Positions 16,630-26,494 of a DNA stretch of 64,000 nt are shown here, one piece after another. The notes below the pieces were generated by a model, which ran no database searches, was not told where the DNA came from, and was given only the letters and a program-made list of their open reading frames with translations. Each line of letters starts with the position of its first letter. The first letter of the stretch is position 1. Origin of the DNA: Geoalkalibacter subterraneus (GTDB taxonomy: Bacteria > Desulfobacterota > Desulfuromonadia > Desulfuromonadales > Geoalkalibacteraceae); the NCBI RefSeq assembly GCF_000827125.1, contig NZ_CP010311.1, forward strand, positions 1,798,001-1,862,000, in the 5' to 3' direction. The position numbers and the translations under genes were made by a program.

Positions 16630-17282
16630 GGCGTGGCCGATAAAGTGATGTCGCCGTACCAGGCGGTTGCTTCGGCACCGGTGTTGTCCGTATCGGTCAT
16701 GATGGCGATGGCACCGGCCTGCGGCGGGTCCTCGCCGAAAAGACGCCGAAAATCGGCGACGATATCGCGCTGTTCACTGAGCCATTGGCCGGCCTGTTCA
16801 TTGCCGGAGCGCACCGCCAGCATGCGGGCGTTGGAAGTAAATGCGTTGGGGACGAACTCCCCCTGCGACAGACGGTTGGCCCAAATGTAGTTCAGCGCCC
16901 GGGTCTGCCAGAAGAAACGTCCGGGGAACACCACATAGATGCGCGCCGCGTAATCGTCCCCCTGTTTGCTCCGGGCATCGCCGCCGGCCACGGTGTGGCG
17001 GATCTTCCAGGACCAGTTCAGGTAACGGTATTTTTTCGGATCAAAGGACAGCTCGCGGATCAGGCCGGAAGCCGCTCCTTGAGCCTGTGCCTCGAGAACT
17101 GTGCGGCCATCCATCTCCACCAGGCGATAGTTTGTCTGCCCTTCGAATTTTTTGACTTTCCATTCAGAGAGATCTTCCTGCGCGAAACGTGCGACCGCAA
17201 TTTCGTCGGCAGACTGAGCGGCTGCGGATGTCGCCATTAGCATCGCCGTCAGAACTGGCAGAATGAATCTGGAGACGACCAT
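16626..17282 (-). CDS. Secreted DUF3047 family protein
   Basis: About 218 residues with a signal peptide (ILPVLTAMLMATSAAA). The mature part has DUF3047 features: the FDPKKYRYLNWSWKI strand block, DDYAARIYVVFPG, NYIWAN and the near-C-terminal IMTDTDNTGAEATAWYGDI. Function is unknown; the fold is probably a beta-sandwich. The ATG at 17282 forms TGATG with the upstream stop; a GTG one codon earlier is also possible. Tight coupling on both sides puts it in one operon with the Fe-S protein and TVP38 protein. Confidence 0.85.
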   Translation of the reverse strand: MVVSRFILPVLTAMLMATSAAAQSADEIAVARFAQEDLSEWKVKKFEGQTNYRLVEMDGRTVLEAQAQGAASGLIRELSFDPKKYRYLNWSWKIRHTVAGGDARSKQGDDYAARIYVVFPGRFFWQTRALNYIWANRLSQGEFVPNAFTSNARMLAVRSGNEQAGQWLSEQRDIVADFRRLFGEDPPQAGAIAIMTDTDNTGAEATAWYGDITLSATP

Positions 17283-18385
17283 CACTTCAGCCTCGCAAAT
17301 TTCAATTTAAGCCGATTCAGCCATCGACCGGCGGAAGACTTCGATTGGGCGGGAGCTTTGATTCCCGAAGATTGAAGTTCAGCAACGTGCATGGTCGGCA
17401 GATGGCGTTCGAGGCTGTCGACACAAGCCGCGCAGGACGTGACTACGGGGTGTCCCCCGGCCAGCTCCATGATCATTTTCCCCTCCTGCGCCAGGGTGCT
17501 CGGCACGCATCCCTCCACCATGCCGCCTTGTCCGCAGCAGCGCGTTCTTCGTCCCGTCTCCGCCATTTCCTCGACCCTGAAACCGGCTTGGGATACCAGG
17601 GTTCGCACCGCCTGCTGCTGCGCTTCATCGAAGCGGGCAGGGCAGGCGTCGTGAACGGTGACAACCGGCGCATCATCCGCAACGGCAGATGTCTGCCCGT
17701 TTGTCGCCAGCACTTCGTAAAGACTCAGGACATCATATTGGGCCCCGGATTTTCGCAGGATCTTGCTGCACCCCGGACAGCTCGTCAGGATGCACTTGAT
17801 GCCGCGATTTGCCAGGCGCTGTTCAAGTTTTGAGATTGTCGTAGAGAAATTTTTTTCCAATCCCAGGTCATGGGAGATCTTTCCGCAGCAATCCAGCATC
17901 AGCCCCGCGGAGGGTTCGAGGTGCCGCAGTCGTTTATAGAGGTCAAGGACAATCTGCGGACTGCGGCCGGGAAGGGCACAGCCTGGAAAGAAAACCGTGG
18001 TGCACCCTTCCGGGATATGGCCGCGGCGAAACAGGGCGCTGCCGCCCGACTTCTCGTAATTCAGCCAGGGTTTGTAGGCCCTGCGGTCAAAAAGTCCGTA
18101 AGCAACAGCCTGCCGGCGCATATTTAGAAACATGGCGGCAGGGGAGAGCTTCTCCGGACAGAGCGCATCACAGAGCCCGCACAAGGAACATTGAAAGGCC
18201 TTGCGCAGGTTATGATGCTCCCCGGAGCCACGTTCGGCAATAGCGCCCGGTGTTCCCTCCCGCTGAAGAAAGGCACAGGGCGCAACGCATTCGCCGCAGG
18301 ACGTACAAAGGGCGGCCATCTCTTCCATTGACCGCTCCCATTCCTGCATAGACCTTTTCCGTTTTTCAGGATTCCCGTTGGGCAT
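17282..18385 (-). CDS. HdrD/GlpC-like Fe-S oxidoreductase subunit with CCG domains
   Basis: 367 residues, no transmembrane helix. Two [4Fe-4S] ferredoxin motifs lie near the N-terminus: CTSCGECVAPC and CSLCGLCDALCP. Two cysteine-rich CCG domains follow (FFPGCALPG, LDCCGK and SCPGC in the first; VHDACPAR, RCCGQGG and SCAAC in the second). This architecture occurs in heterodisulfide-reductase-like, glycolate and glycerol-3-phosphate dehydrogenase electron-transfer subunits. The partner dehydrogenase is not in the operon. Between a secreted rhodanese and membrane proteins, it may handle thiol/disulfide or sulfur-linked electrons; that is inference. Confidence 0.85.
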   Translation of the reverse strand: MPNGNPEKRKRSMQEWERSMEEMAALCTSCGECVAPCAFLQREGTPGAIAERGSGEHHNLRKAFQCSLCGLCDALCPEKLSPAAMFLNMRRQAVAYGLFDRRAYKPWLNYEKSGGSALFRRGHIPEGCTTVFFPGCALPGRSPQIVLDLYKRLRHLEPSAGLMLDCCGKISHDLGLEKNFSTTISKLEQRLANRGIKCILTSCPGCSKILRKSGAQYDVLSLYEVLATNGQTSAVADDAPVVTVHDACPARFDEAQQQAVRTLVSQAGFRVEEMAETGRRTRCCGQGGMVEGCVPSTLAQEGKMIMELAGGHPVVTSCAACVDSLERHLPTMHVAELQSSGIKAPAQSKSSAGRWLNRLKLKFARLK

Positions 18386-18391
18386 GAAGGA

Positions 18392-18808
18392 TCAACGCTT
18401 CTGCGTCATCAGGTCATCATGGGGCCATCCGGAGATTCCACCTTCGAGAATGACCAGCCTCTCTTCCGCGACACCCTGGGATTTCAGATAATCGTAAGCT
18501 TTCTGAGCTCCTCCGCCCCCACGAGGGCAGACCACAACAACCGGAGCCGTGGAATCTTCAATCAGAGGAAGGGTCTTGTCGAGTTTGGTTTTGTCTTTTG
18601 CGCTTTTTACGGGGTAAGCGTTGGTTTCGATGGAGCCGATCAGGTGATGCTCGGCGAAATCCTTCTCCGGCTGAATATCCACAAGAATCACAGCCTCCTG
18701 TTGTTCGATAAGGCCCTTGACCCGATCGGCAGAGATGGTGTTGTAGGCGAATGCCGTGCCAGCCATAAAAAAAGTAAGAACCAGGGCCAGGAATAAAGGT
18801 TTGCGCAT
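18392..18808 (-). CDS. Exported single-domain rhodanese-like protein
   Basis: 138 residues. A signal peptide (LFLALVLTFFMAGTAFA) is followed by one rhodanese domain. The active-site loop reads CPRGGGGA, giving a catalytic Cys near residue 94. Earlier motifs are ILVDIQPEKDF and HLIGSIE, and the end motif is EGGISGWPH. It should carry persulfide sulfur or another thiol-bound chalcogen in the periplasm. A strong AAGGAG precedes the ATG. It heads the operon, 6 bp before the Fe-S protein. Confidence 0.9.
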   Translation of the reverse strand: MRKPLFLALVLTFFMAGTAFAYNTISADRVKGLIEQQEAVILVDIQPEKDFAEHHLIGSIETNAYPVKSAKDKTKLDKTLPLIEDSTAPVVVVCPRGGGGAQKAYDYLKSQGVAEERLVILEGGISGWPHDDLMTQKR

Positions 18809-18853
18809 GTTTGAATTCTCCTTGAGGTATTATTTCCCATGAAAAACGGTGAA

Positions 18854-18882
18854 ATAGTGGCATGGGATTTCAAGCTCGTCAA
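18854..18882 (-). promoter_or_regulatory. Candidate sigma-70 promoter of the rhodanese operon
   Basis: On the minus strand TTGACG (18877-18882) and CACTAT (18854-18859) are 17 bp apart, about 45 bp upstream of the start. The -35 is good and the -10 weak. Confidence 0.4.
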
Positions 18883-19068
18883 GAAAAAATATCAGGATTT
18901 TTCTATATCAGGTATTGGAGAATTCGATGATGGGTCGAGTTCCTGAGCGACTTCAGCCGCGATTGGTTTATCGTCTCCCAGAGGGGACTCCTATGTGCCG
19001 AAAGCTCGGGATTTTTATCGATCTGAATTCCATTGCACCAGATAGTGAGTGGTGTAATATGCCTTTTC

Positions 19069-20280
19069 ATGACATACATTGAATTTATCCGCCAAAACCC
19101 CCGTCTGGCGTTTTTCGGACCGCTGTTTTCCTTCTTTTCCAATTTCGGCCAGACGTTTTTCCTGTCGCTTTTTCTGCCGTTTCTGATCGCAGCGTTCAAT
19201 CTGACGAATACCTCTTTCGGGGGGATCTATTCAGCGGCGACTTTGAGCGGGGCGCTGACCCTGATGTGGGTCGGTCAGTATATCGATCGCTACGACCTTA
19301 AGCATTTCAGTGCTCTGGTGGCTCTGGGTCTGGCCGGTGCGGCACTGCTGATGTCGGCGACCGTCTCGGTGTGGATGTTGTTTCTGGCTCTGTTCGGCCT
19401 GCGTCTGTTCGGTCAGGGGCTGGCCAATCACACTGCACAGACCACCATGGCGCGCTACTTTGTTACGGTACGCGGCAAGGCGTTGAGCGTGTCGGCGCTG
19501 GGGCTGCCTCTGGGGGAGGCGATTCTGCCGTCGCTGGGCGCCTTTTTCATCGCCTGGCTGGGGTGGCGCGGGTCATGGCTCGCAATCGGCGTCCTCATTT
19601 TGATAGTGCTGGTGCCCTTACAGCGAATCCTGCTCGGCTCCCTCGAAACGCATCCGGAACTCTGGGCAAAAAAACAAAGCGAATCGGCGGTTGATGCCGG
19701 TAAAAAATGGAATCGCCGTGGCGTCCTGCGGGACCCCCGCTTCTATTTCATCCTTCCCGCGACACTGCTTTCCCCATTCCTGCTCACCGGCCTGTTTCTC
19801 TATCAGATGGTGCTGGCCGACCATAAAGGCTGGTCCATGGAGATCATGGCCAGCGCATTTGTCCTTTTTGCCACGTCCCGGGTGGTTTGTTCTTTAACGG
19901 TCGGCCCCCTTGTCGATCGATTCAGCGCGCGGCGAGTGTTTCCTTTTCTGCTGCTGCCGCTGCTGGCGGGGCTCTTAATCCTGTGGTGGATGGACACCTG
20001 GTGGACGCCCTTTGTGTACCTGCTTTTTGCCGGTATGACCGAGGGGATGGGAGTCAGCGTCAAGAATGCACTCTGGGCCGAGTTGTACGGCGTGCGAACC
20101 CTGGGCGCCATCCGCAGCATGCTGTCCACTTTTCTGCTGATCGGTACTGCGGTCAGCCCCTTGCTGTTCGGCTGGTTGCTGGACAGGGGGATCGGTTTTG
20201 ATCAGATCCTTGTTGCGGCCTGCGTGGTGATCGCCTGCTCGATTCTGCTGGCGCTGCGGCTCTTCGCCCCGGATCAGTGA
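19069..20280 (+). CDS. Major facilitator superfamily transporter
   Basis: 403 residues with about 12 hydrophobic segments. The cytoplasmic loop after helix 2 reads GQYIDRYDLK, a form of the MFS GxxxDRxxxR motif. A repeated form in the second half is GPLVDRFSARR. Segments such as LFGQGLANHTAQTTMARYF are typical of the oxalate/monocarboxylate-like branch; the substrate is unknown. The ATG at 19069 is preferred to an upstream in-frame TTG because the protein aligns from MTYIEFIRQNP. No clear ribosome-binding site is present. The 3' end overlaps the convergent cfa gene by 7 bp. Confidence 0.85.
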   Translation: MTYIEFIRQNPRLAFFGPLFSFFSNFGQTFFLSLFLPFLIAAFNLTNTSFGGIYSAATLSGALTLMWVGQYIDRYDLKHFSALVALGLAGAALLMSATVSVWMLFLALFGLRLFGQGLANHTAQTTMARYFVTVRGKALSVSALGLPLGEAILPSLGAFFIAWLGWRGSWLAIGVLILIVLVPLQRILLGSLETHPELWAKKQSESAVDAGKKWNRRGVLRDPRFYFILPATLLSPFLLTGLFLYQMVLADHKGWSMEIMASAFVLFATSRVVCSLTVGPLVDRFSARRVFPFLLLPLLAGLLILWWMDTWWTPFVYLLFAGMTEGMGVSVKNALWAELYGVRTLGAIRSMLSTFLLIGTAVSPLLFGWLLDRGIGFDQILVAACVVIACSILLALRLFAPDQ

Positions 20281-21599
20281 TGGCCGTTGGGGCAGGGGCG
20301 GTACCAGTCACAGCGGGTCAGGGGCACGGGACCCTCTTTGCTCTCAGATCGGGCCAGAAGCGTCTGGTGCAGGCTGATACGGCCGGTTTTAAAGCCATGA
20401 GCCGATCCGCTCATGTAAATGCGCCAGATTCGATAGGTGACCGGGGACGTCAAGCTGATGGCTGCGTCGCGGTTGGCTTCCAGGCGTTCGACCCAGTTCC
20501 GCAGAGTCAGGGCATAGTGTTCTCGCAGGCACTCTACGTCCCGGATTTCAAAGCGGCTCTGTTCCGCGATGCGCAGTGACGTGCTCACAGGGAGTAGATC
20601 GCCATCCGGGAAAACATACTTGTCGATGAATGTGGGGCCTTTGGTAGGCGGATTCATCATCGATAGCGTAATGCCGTGATTGAGGAAGACACCGCCGGGT
20701 TTAAGTAGATTATAAGCCTTTTCAAAGTACGTGGGCAGGTTCTGCTCGCCGACGTGTTCGAACATGCCGATGCTTACCAGCTTGTCGAAAGGTTCGCTCT
20801 CATCCAGATCGCGATAATCACAGACTTCGACCCTGCAGCGATCCTCCAGCCCCGCTTCGCGGATGCGTGCATTGGCCAACTGCGCCTGAGGCTCGCTCAG
20901 GGTGATGCCTAGAGCGTTCACCCCGTAATTCTGAGCGGCGTGGATTATCATTCCGCCCCATCCGCATCCGATATCGAGAAGCCTTTCACCGGGTTTGAGT
21001 CTCAATTTTCTGCAGATGTAGTCGAGTTTGCGAAGCTGTGCTTCGTCGAGGCTGTCCTGCGGGCTGTGGAAGAAAGCACAGGAATAGACCATGCGCTGGT
21101 CAAGCCAGAGACGATAAAAGTCGTTGGAGACATCATAATGGTAACGAACCGCTTCAGCGTCCCGTTGCCTTGAGTGCGGTCGCCCGCGGAGTCGGGCGGC
21201 CTGGTTCTCAGCGGGGCCTCTTCTGCGGACGGCTCGCAGGCGGAAGATCTGTCCGGCCAGACGCAGTTTTTCGCTCATGCTTCTTGATTGACCGATCAGG
21301 TGGTCGCCAAAATAGAAACAGGCCTCCAGGTCGCCCTGGATGTCGAAATCATCGTAGATATAAGCTTCACCGAGGGTCAATTCCGTCGGGCGTCGGAAAA
21401 GGGCGTCCAGGGCGCCGGGATGTTTGAGCTCCAGGGTGAATTTCGGGTCCTGGTTGCCGTAATTCCAGGTCGAGCCTTCCCAGAGCCTTATGGCAAACGG
21501 GGGCAAAGATGCATTGTTGAAGACCTCATCGAAAAACGAAAAAATGGCCGGTATCTGCCCATTGCTTTCGGGGCTGTTGCGAGCGGCTGCTTTCAACAT
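20274..21599 (-). CDS. cfa: Cyclopropane-fatty-acyl-phospholipid synthase
   Basis: 441 residues. Uses S-adenosylmethionine to cyclopropanate unsaturated acyl chains in membrane phospholipids. Visible features are YDVSNDFYRLWLD and MVYSCAFF (both CFA hallmarks), the SAM site LLDIGCGWGG, then GMFEHVG and the TFIDKYVFPDG block. The N-terminal 120-residue domain with DALFRRP and LGEAYIYDD is the usual lipid-binding domain. It is transcribed alone, divergent from yhaO. Membrane cyclopropanation typically protects against acid and stationary-phase stress. Confidence 0.93.
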   Translation of the reverse strand: MLKAAARNSPESNGQIPAIFSFFDEVFNNASLPPFAIRLWEGSTWNYGNQDPKFTLELKHPGALDALFRRPTELTLGEAYIYDDFDIQGDLEACFYFGDHLIGQSRSMSEKLRLAGQIFRLRAVRRRGPAENQAARLRGRPHSRQRDAEAVRYHYDVSNDFYRLWLDQRMVYSCAFFHSPQDSLDEAQLRKLDYICRKLRLKPGERLLDIGCGWGGMIIHAAQNYGVNALGITLSEPQAQLANARIREAGLEDRCRVEVCDYRDLDESEPFDKLVSIGMFEHVGEQNLPTYFEKAYNLLKPGGVFLNHGITLSMMNPPTKGPTFIDKYVFPDGDLLPVSTSLRIAEQSRFEIRDVECLREHYALTLRNWVERLEANRDAAISLTSPVTYRIWRIYMSGSAHGFKTGRISLHQTLLARSESKEGPVPLTRCDWYRPCPNGHH

Positions 21600-21761
21600 A
21601 GGTAGGCACTCCTGATTTTGAGATAAGTGGTTCTCATGCCGTCAAACCCATTGTATCTACGAATAAATGATTTTCACAAAAATGCAAATGGTGAGTCGGG
21701 CATCCAGTTGTGCTAAAATCGATTTTCTTTTAACAAATACCCCCAGGATTTGGTTTTGCCG

Positions 21762-23006
21762 ATGTTTAAATTCCTCCATGCCGCTGACCTTCATCTCGAC
21801 AGCCCCTTGCGCGGGCTTGAAACCTATCCAGATGCGCCGGTAGAACAGATCCGGGGCGCCACGCGCCGCGCGCTGGCAAACCTGGTTGACCTCGCCATAG
21901 AGGAACGCGTGGCGTTTGTTCTTCTGGCGGGCGATATCTACGACGGCGACTGGAAGGATTACAACACCGGACTGTTTTTCTCGCGCTGCATGGGGCGCTT
22001 GCGCGATGCCGGCATCGGCGTCTTTCTCATCTCAGGCAACCACGATGCAGCCAGCGTTGTGGCCCGCAACCTTTCTCCCCCCGACAACGTGCGTGTTTTT
22101 TCGACACGTCATGCTGAAACCCATCTGCTGCCGGACCTCGGTGTGGCAGTCCACGGGCAGGGTTATGCCGTGCGCGAGGTACGTGAGGACCTGACCTGCG
22201 ATTATCCTGAGCCTGAACCCGGGATGTTCAACATCGGTCTTCTGCATACGGCATTAAGCGGACGCCCCGGCCACGAACCCTACGCTCCGACCACGCTCGA
22301 TCGCCTTCGCGGAAAAGGCTACGATTACTGGGCTCTGGGCCATGTTCACCAGCATGAAGTGGTGTGCGACGATCCCTGGGTTGTGTTTCCCGGCGCGTTA
22401 CAGGGACGGCACATCCGCGAGACCGGGACCAAGGGCTGTACGCTGGTTCACGTGGAAGAAGGGAGAGTCGCTTCGGTTGAGCAGCGTGAACTCGATGTGT
22501 TCCGCTGGTTCGAAAATGAGGTATGCCTGCAGGGGTGTGAAACTTACGAGGATCTGCTTTACAGGGTACGCGAATCTTTTGAAAAGGCCCGAGAGCAGGC
22601 CGATGGACGACCTCTGGCTGTTCGCCTGACGCTTTCGGGATCAAGCGCGATGCATGAGTACCTGCATCGTGAAAAATCTCACTGGATCGAGGAATGCCGC
22701 AACCTGGCGGTAGGGCTCGGCGATGTGTGGCTCGAAAACGTCATCCTGCGGACGCGCCCTGAACGCGATCCTGCCGCTGAACTTGAATCCGGATCCTCTC
22801 TTGATGAGTTGGTGCAGGCGGTCGGCGCTTCAGAACTGACCCCGGAATTTTTTGAAGAGATTCCCGAAATTGCCGAATTGCGCGCCAAACTGCCCCCGGA
22901 ACTGGCTGAGACCTTTGTTTTTGATCAGGATTCCTTCGATCTTTTTCGCGATGAGATCCGCGATCTGCTGCGGGCGCGTTTGATAGGGGAGGGGAGCCCA
23001 TCATGA
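21762..23006 (+). CDS. yhaO: SbcD/YhaO-like metallophosphoesterase nuclease subunit
   Basis: 414 residues from MFKFLHAADLHLDSPL. Calcineurin-type motifs are present: DLHLD, the LLAGDIYD block, SGNHD and the C-terminal GHVHQHE. It is the Mre11/SbcD-like partner of the large ATPase encoded next (ATGA overlap at 23003-23006). YhaO-YhaN pairs are SbcCD relatives found in Bacillus and many others, expected to process DNA ends or hairpins. The ATG at 21762 is chosen over an in-frame TTG four codons earlier. Confidence 0.87.
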   Translation: MFKFLHAADLHLDSPLRGLETYPDAPVEQIRGATRRALANLVDLAIEERVAFVLLAGDIYDGDWKDYNTGLFFSRCMGRLRDAGIGVFLISGNHDAASVVARNLSPPDNVRVFSTRHAETHLLPDLGVAVHGQGYAVREVREDLTCDYPEPEPGMFNIGLLHTALSGRPGHEPYAPTTLDRLRGKGYDYWALGHVHQHEVVCDDPWVVFPGALQGRHIRETGTKGCTLVHVEEGRVASVEQRELDVFRWFENEVCLQGCETYEDLLYRVRESFEKAREQADGRPLAVRLTLSGSSAMHEYLHREKSHWIEECRNLAVGLGDVWLENVILRTRPERDPAAELESGSSLDELVQAVGASELTPEFFEEIPEIAELRAKLPPELAETFVFDQDSFDLFRDEIRDLLRARLIGEGSPS

Positions 23007-26000
23007 GAATCAGGCGTCTCGAACTTAAAGCCTTCGGCCCGTTTACAGACCGAGTGCTTGCCTTTGATGGTGAGGCGTCAGGGCTGCATATTATCTACGG
23101 CCCCAACGAGGCCGGCAAAAGCAGCACCCTCAGGGCATTGTCCGCTCTCTTCTATGGTTTCCCGGAGAGAACAAGCGATAATTTCATCCACCCCAATGAT
23201 CGGCTGCTGGTCGCAGGCGTCCTGGAGGATGGCCGAGGAAACCCGCACTTTTTTGCGCGGCGCAAAAAGCGCAAGGCGGACTTGCTGGACGCCGACCAAA
23301 ATCCTGTCGATCCTGCTCAACTCGATGCGTTGCTGCATGGGATCGATCATGCCATGTTCAGCCATCTTTTCGGCATGGATCATGACACCCTGGTGGCCGG
23401 CGGCGCCGCGCTCCTCCAGGACAAGGGCCATGCCGGCAGCACCCTGTTCTCCGCCGGCACAGGAATCGTCGCACCCCGGCGAATTCTCAACGAACTGCAG
23501 CAAGAAAGTGACGCCCTGTTCAAGACCAGAGCCTCAAAGCCCGTGCTCAACGCGGCGCTGCGCGATTTCACAAGCCTGAAAAGCGAAATCAATCGATTGT
23601 CGCTCAGCAGCCGCGAATTCAAGGAGCATGACAAGGCTTTGCGTGAGGCGCTGCAGTCCCTGGAAAAAGCCCAGCAGGAGCGCGCCGAGATCAGCCGCTC
23701 TCAGCGGCACCTCGAACGCATCCGGCAGGCGTTTACACCTTTGGGCCTGAGGCGCGAACTTCAGGTAAAGCTCAAGGAACTCGGCGAGGTGCGACCATTG
23801 CCCGACGATTTTCACCAACGCCGCGAGCAGGCCCTCAATCAGCTGCGTTCAGCGCGGCAAAGCCTGAGTGCCGCACAGGAGCGATATAAAGACTTCTCAG
23901 CCAGGATTGATGAACTGAATCCTCCCCGCGGGTTGATTGATCAGGCCGAAACCGTGGGGCATCTTCATCAACGTGTCGGGGCCTACCGCAAAGCCATGGT
24001 GGACCGCCCTGTGCTTGAAGGCAAAAGAGTGCAGGCAAAAACAGAAGCTGGCCGAATTCTGCGCAGCGTGCTGCCAGGATTGTCGCTGGAGCAGGCGGAT
24101 GAACTGCGCAACCTTCTGCGGCGTCGGTCCGCTGTCAAGAGGCTTGGTCAAGAGCACCTGCTCGCAACGGAAAAGCTGGAGCATGCCCGACAGGCCCGGA
24201 CAAAACTCGAAAATGAACAATCCGCTCTTGAGTCCTCGCTGCGCGCGCTCAACACTGCACCGGATGTCCAGCAGCTCAAATCCCTATTGGCCCGTGCCCA
24301 GGCCCTGGGGGAGATTGATCGGGATCTTGGTCTGCGACGTCAGGATCTTGAGAAACGGCAGAATAATTTCGACATCGAAATCCGTCGCCTCGGTTTGTGG
24401 CAGGGGACTCCCGACCAACTCGTCTCATTAGCTCTGCCTTTTGCTGAAACGGTGGATCGTTTCGTTTCTCTTGCCCGCGAACTTGCCCAGGAGAGCCGCA
24501 ATCTCAGGAGCCGCAGGCAGGAGGTTGAACAAAAGCTGCGGGAAACCTCCCATGAACTTGAAGCTCTGGAAAATACGGGCGATCTCCTGACCGAAAACGA
24601 TTTAAAGCGCTTGCGCCAGTACCGGGATCGCGGCTGGCATCTGTTGCGGCGGCAATGGCTTGACGGGGAAGAGGTAACAGCGTCGAGCCGTGAATACCAC
24701 GAGCATCTGCCTCTTCATGACGCCTATGAAGAAGCTGTGGACCAGGCTGATGCGGTTGCAGATCGCCTGCGGCGAGAAGCGGATCGCGTCCAGGCTTTTG
24801 CGCACCTGACAGCCCGGCGCAATGAAATGAACGCTTTGCGGGAACAACTCGATGCCGACCACACGGAACTCGAGGCACGAAAACGGGAATTCGAGCAGGA
24901 GTGGCGCGAACTCTGGCATGAATGCGGTGTTGCACCAACCCCCCCTGAAGAAATGGCTGGTTGGCTGTCGCGTATCGAGACGTTGCGGGTTTCCGCGGTG
25001 CGCATCGTCGAGGACAGGCAGCGCATGGAAGAGCTCACCCGTCAGCGCAGCGAGGCGGCTAAACCTGTGCGCCTCGAGATCGTGCGCCTGCAGAAGAGCG
25101 CTCCTGAGGGTGAAGAACTCAATCCCCTCATAGATACGGCCTTGGCTCTGGTGCGGACTTCCGAAGAATCTGCGCAGCAGCGCCGCTCCCTGCAGCAGCG
25201 TCTCGATACGATCGAGCAGGAACTGCAGCAGGCTGACCAGGAGGTTGCCCGTGGGGAGCGGATCCTCAATGACTGGAAGCGATCCTGGCAGACAATTCTC
25301 AAAGAGTTCGGCCTTGAAACCAGCATCATGCCCGCCGAGATGGAAGAGATCCTTGAAGGCGTTGAGAGTTGCCTGAATCAGCTTGATAAAGCCACCGAAC
25401 ATGCCGGACGCATCGCTGGAATCGACCGTGACACCGAACAACTCAAACAGGATGTTCAGGCGCTGCTGCAGCTCGTCGCTCCACAGTTACAATCACTGCC
25501 TGTCGATCAGGCCGTCGAGCAGCTCAATGCGTTGCTGAGTCGTGCCCGCGAACAGCAGACCCGGTTGCAGGCCTATCGGGATGCGATCGAAGAAGCCGAA
25601 GCCGAGATCCGTACGGCATCGGCTGCTGCCGAGACGGCGCAGGCGGAACTCGATGAGTTGTGCGCTCTGGCGGGGTGCGGAAGCGAGGAGGGGCTCGAGG
25701 CCGCTGAAAAGCTCTGGCTTCAGAAACAGGACCTGGAGCAGCGTATCGCCGAAGAGGAAAAACGCTTGACGGAGTTGGCCGAAGGGATGTCCCTGGCCGA
25801 ATTTGAGCAGCAGGTGTGCGCCGTCGACCCGGACAGCCTGCCGGAGCGTCTGCGACGCATGACTGAAAAACTGGATGCGTTGGACCATTCTATACAGGAC
25901 TTTGCTGAGCAGGTCGGTCGGGGGCGCACGGAACTTGCGCGCATGGACGGTCGAGCGGAAGCGGCACTTAAAGCACAGCAGGCCGAAGAGAAGCTGAGCG

Positions 26001-26494
26001 AAATCAGACGCCTGAGTGATCGTTACGTTCGCCTGCGGGTCGCTGCGAGGGTGCTCGAAGAAGAGATCGAACACTACCGTGCCCGTAACCAGGATCCCGT
26101 TCTGAAGCTGGCAGGCAGCTATTTTGCCGAACTGACCCTGAATTCATTCGACGGTCTGCGTGCCGATGTCGATGACCGGGGCGAGCCGATTATTGTCGGA
26201 TTGCGCAACGAAGGGGAGCAGGTCACAAGCGACAACATGAGCTCTGGAACGCGCGACCAGATGTTTCTGGCTCTGCGGTTGGCATCCCTCGAACACCGCC
26301 TGGAGCGCAATGAACCCATGCCGTTTATCGTGGACGACATCCTCATCAATTTCGACGAGGAGCGGGCCTGCGCTACCCTGGCAGCCCTTTCACGGCTGGC
26401 CGCCCGCAACCAGGTGATTCTTTTCACTCACCACCGCCAGGTTGCGGAAGAAGCTGAAAAAATTAACGCTCAAGTCATTTCCCTGGCCGTTTGA
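23003..26494 (+). CDS. yhaN: YhaN/SbcC-like AAA ATPase with long coiled coils
   Basis: 1163 residues in the Rad50/SbcC/YhaN style. The N-terminal ATPase half has Walker A GPNEAGKS (about 33-40). The C-terminal half has the signature-like SSGTRDQMFLALRLA and Walker B PFIVDDILINFDEE. Between lie some 850 residues rich in Glu, Gln, Arg and Leu heptads, predicted as long coiled coils. It partners the preceding nuclease subunit. The last codons and TGA lie inside a half copy of the palindromic repeat found at 8592 and 11226, so the natural C-terminus may have been changed slightly. Confidence 0.87.
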   Translation: MRIRRLELKAFGPFTDRVLAFDGEASGLHIIYGPNEAGKSSTLRALSALFYGFPERTSDNFIHPNDRLLVAGVLEDGRGNPHFFARRKKRKADLLDADQNPVDPAQLDALLHGIDHAMFSHLFGMDHDTLVAGGAALLQDKGHAGSTLFSAGTGIVAPRRILNELQQESDALFKTRASKPVLNAALRDFTSLKSEINRLSLSSREFKEHDKALREALQSLEKAQQERAEISRSQRHLERIRQAFTPLGLRRELQVKLKELGEVRPLPDDFHQRREQALNQLRSARQSLSAAQERYKDFSARIDELNPPRGLIDQAETVGHLHQRVGAYRKAMVDRPVLEGKRVQAKTEAGRILRSVLPGLSLEQADELRNLLRRRSAVKRLGQEHLLATEKLEHARQARTKLENEQSALESSLRALNTAPDVQQLKSLLARAQALGEIDRDLGLRRQDLEKRQNNFDIEIRRLGLWQGTPDQLVSLALPFAETVDRFVSLARELAQESRNLRSRRQEVEQKLRETSHELEALENTGDLLTENDLKRLRQYRDRGWHLLRRQWLDGEEVTASSREYHEHLPLHDAYEEAVDQADAVADRLRREADRVQAFAHLTARRNEMNALREQLDADHTELEARKREFEQEWRELWHECGVAPTPPEEMAGWLSRIETLRVSAVRIVEDRQRMEELTRQRSEAAKPVRLEIVRLQKSAPEGEELNPLIDTALALVRTSEESAQQRRSLQQRLDTIEQELQQADQEVARGERILNDWKRSWQTILKEFGLETSIMPAEMEEILEGVESCLNQLDKATEHAGRIAGIDRDTEQLKQDVQALLQLVAPQLQSLPVDQAVEQLNALLSRAREQQTRLQAYRDAIEEAEAEIRTASAAAETAQAELDELCALAGCGSEEGLEAAEKLWLQKQDLEQRIAEEEKRLTELAEGMSLAEFEQQVCAVDPDSLPERLRRMTEKLDALDHSIQDFAEQVGRGRTELARMDGRAEAALKAQQAEEKLSEIRRLSDRYVRLRVAARVLEEEIEHYRARNQDPVLKLAGSYFAELTLNSFDGLRADVDDRGEPIIVGLRNEGEQVTSDNMSSGTRDQMFLALRLASLEHRLERNEPMPFIVDDILINFDEERACATLAALSRLAARNQVILFTHHRQVAEEAEKINAQVISLAV

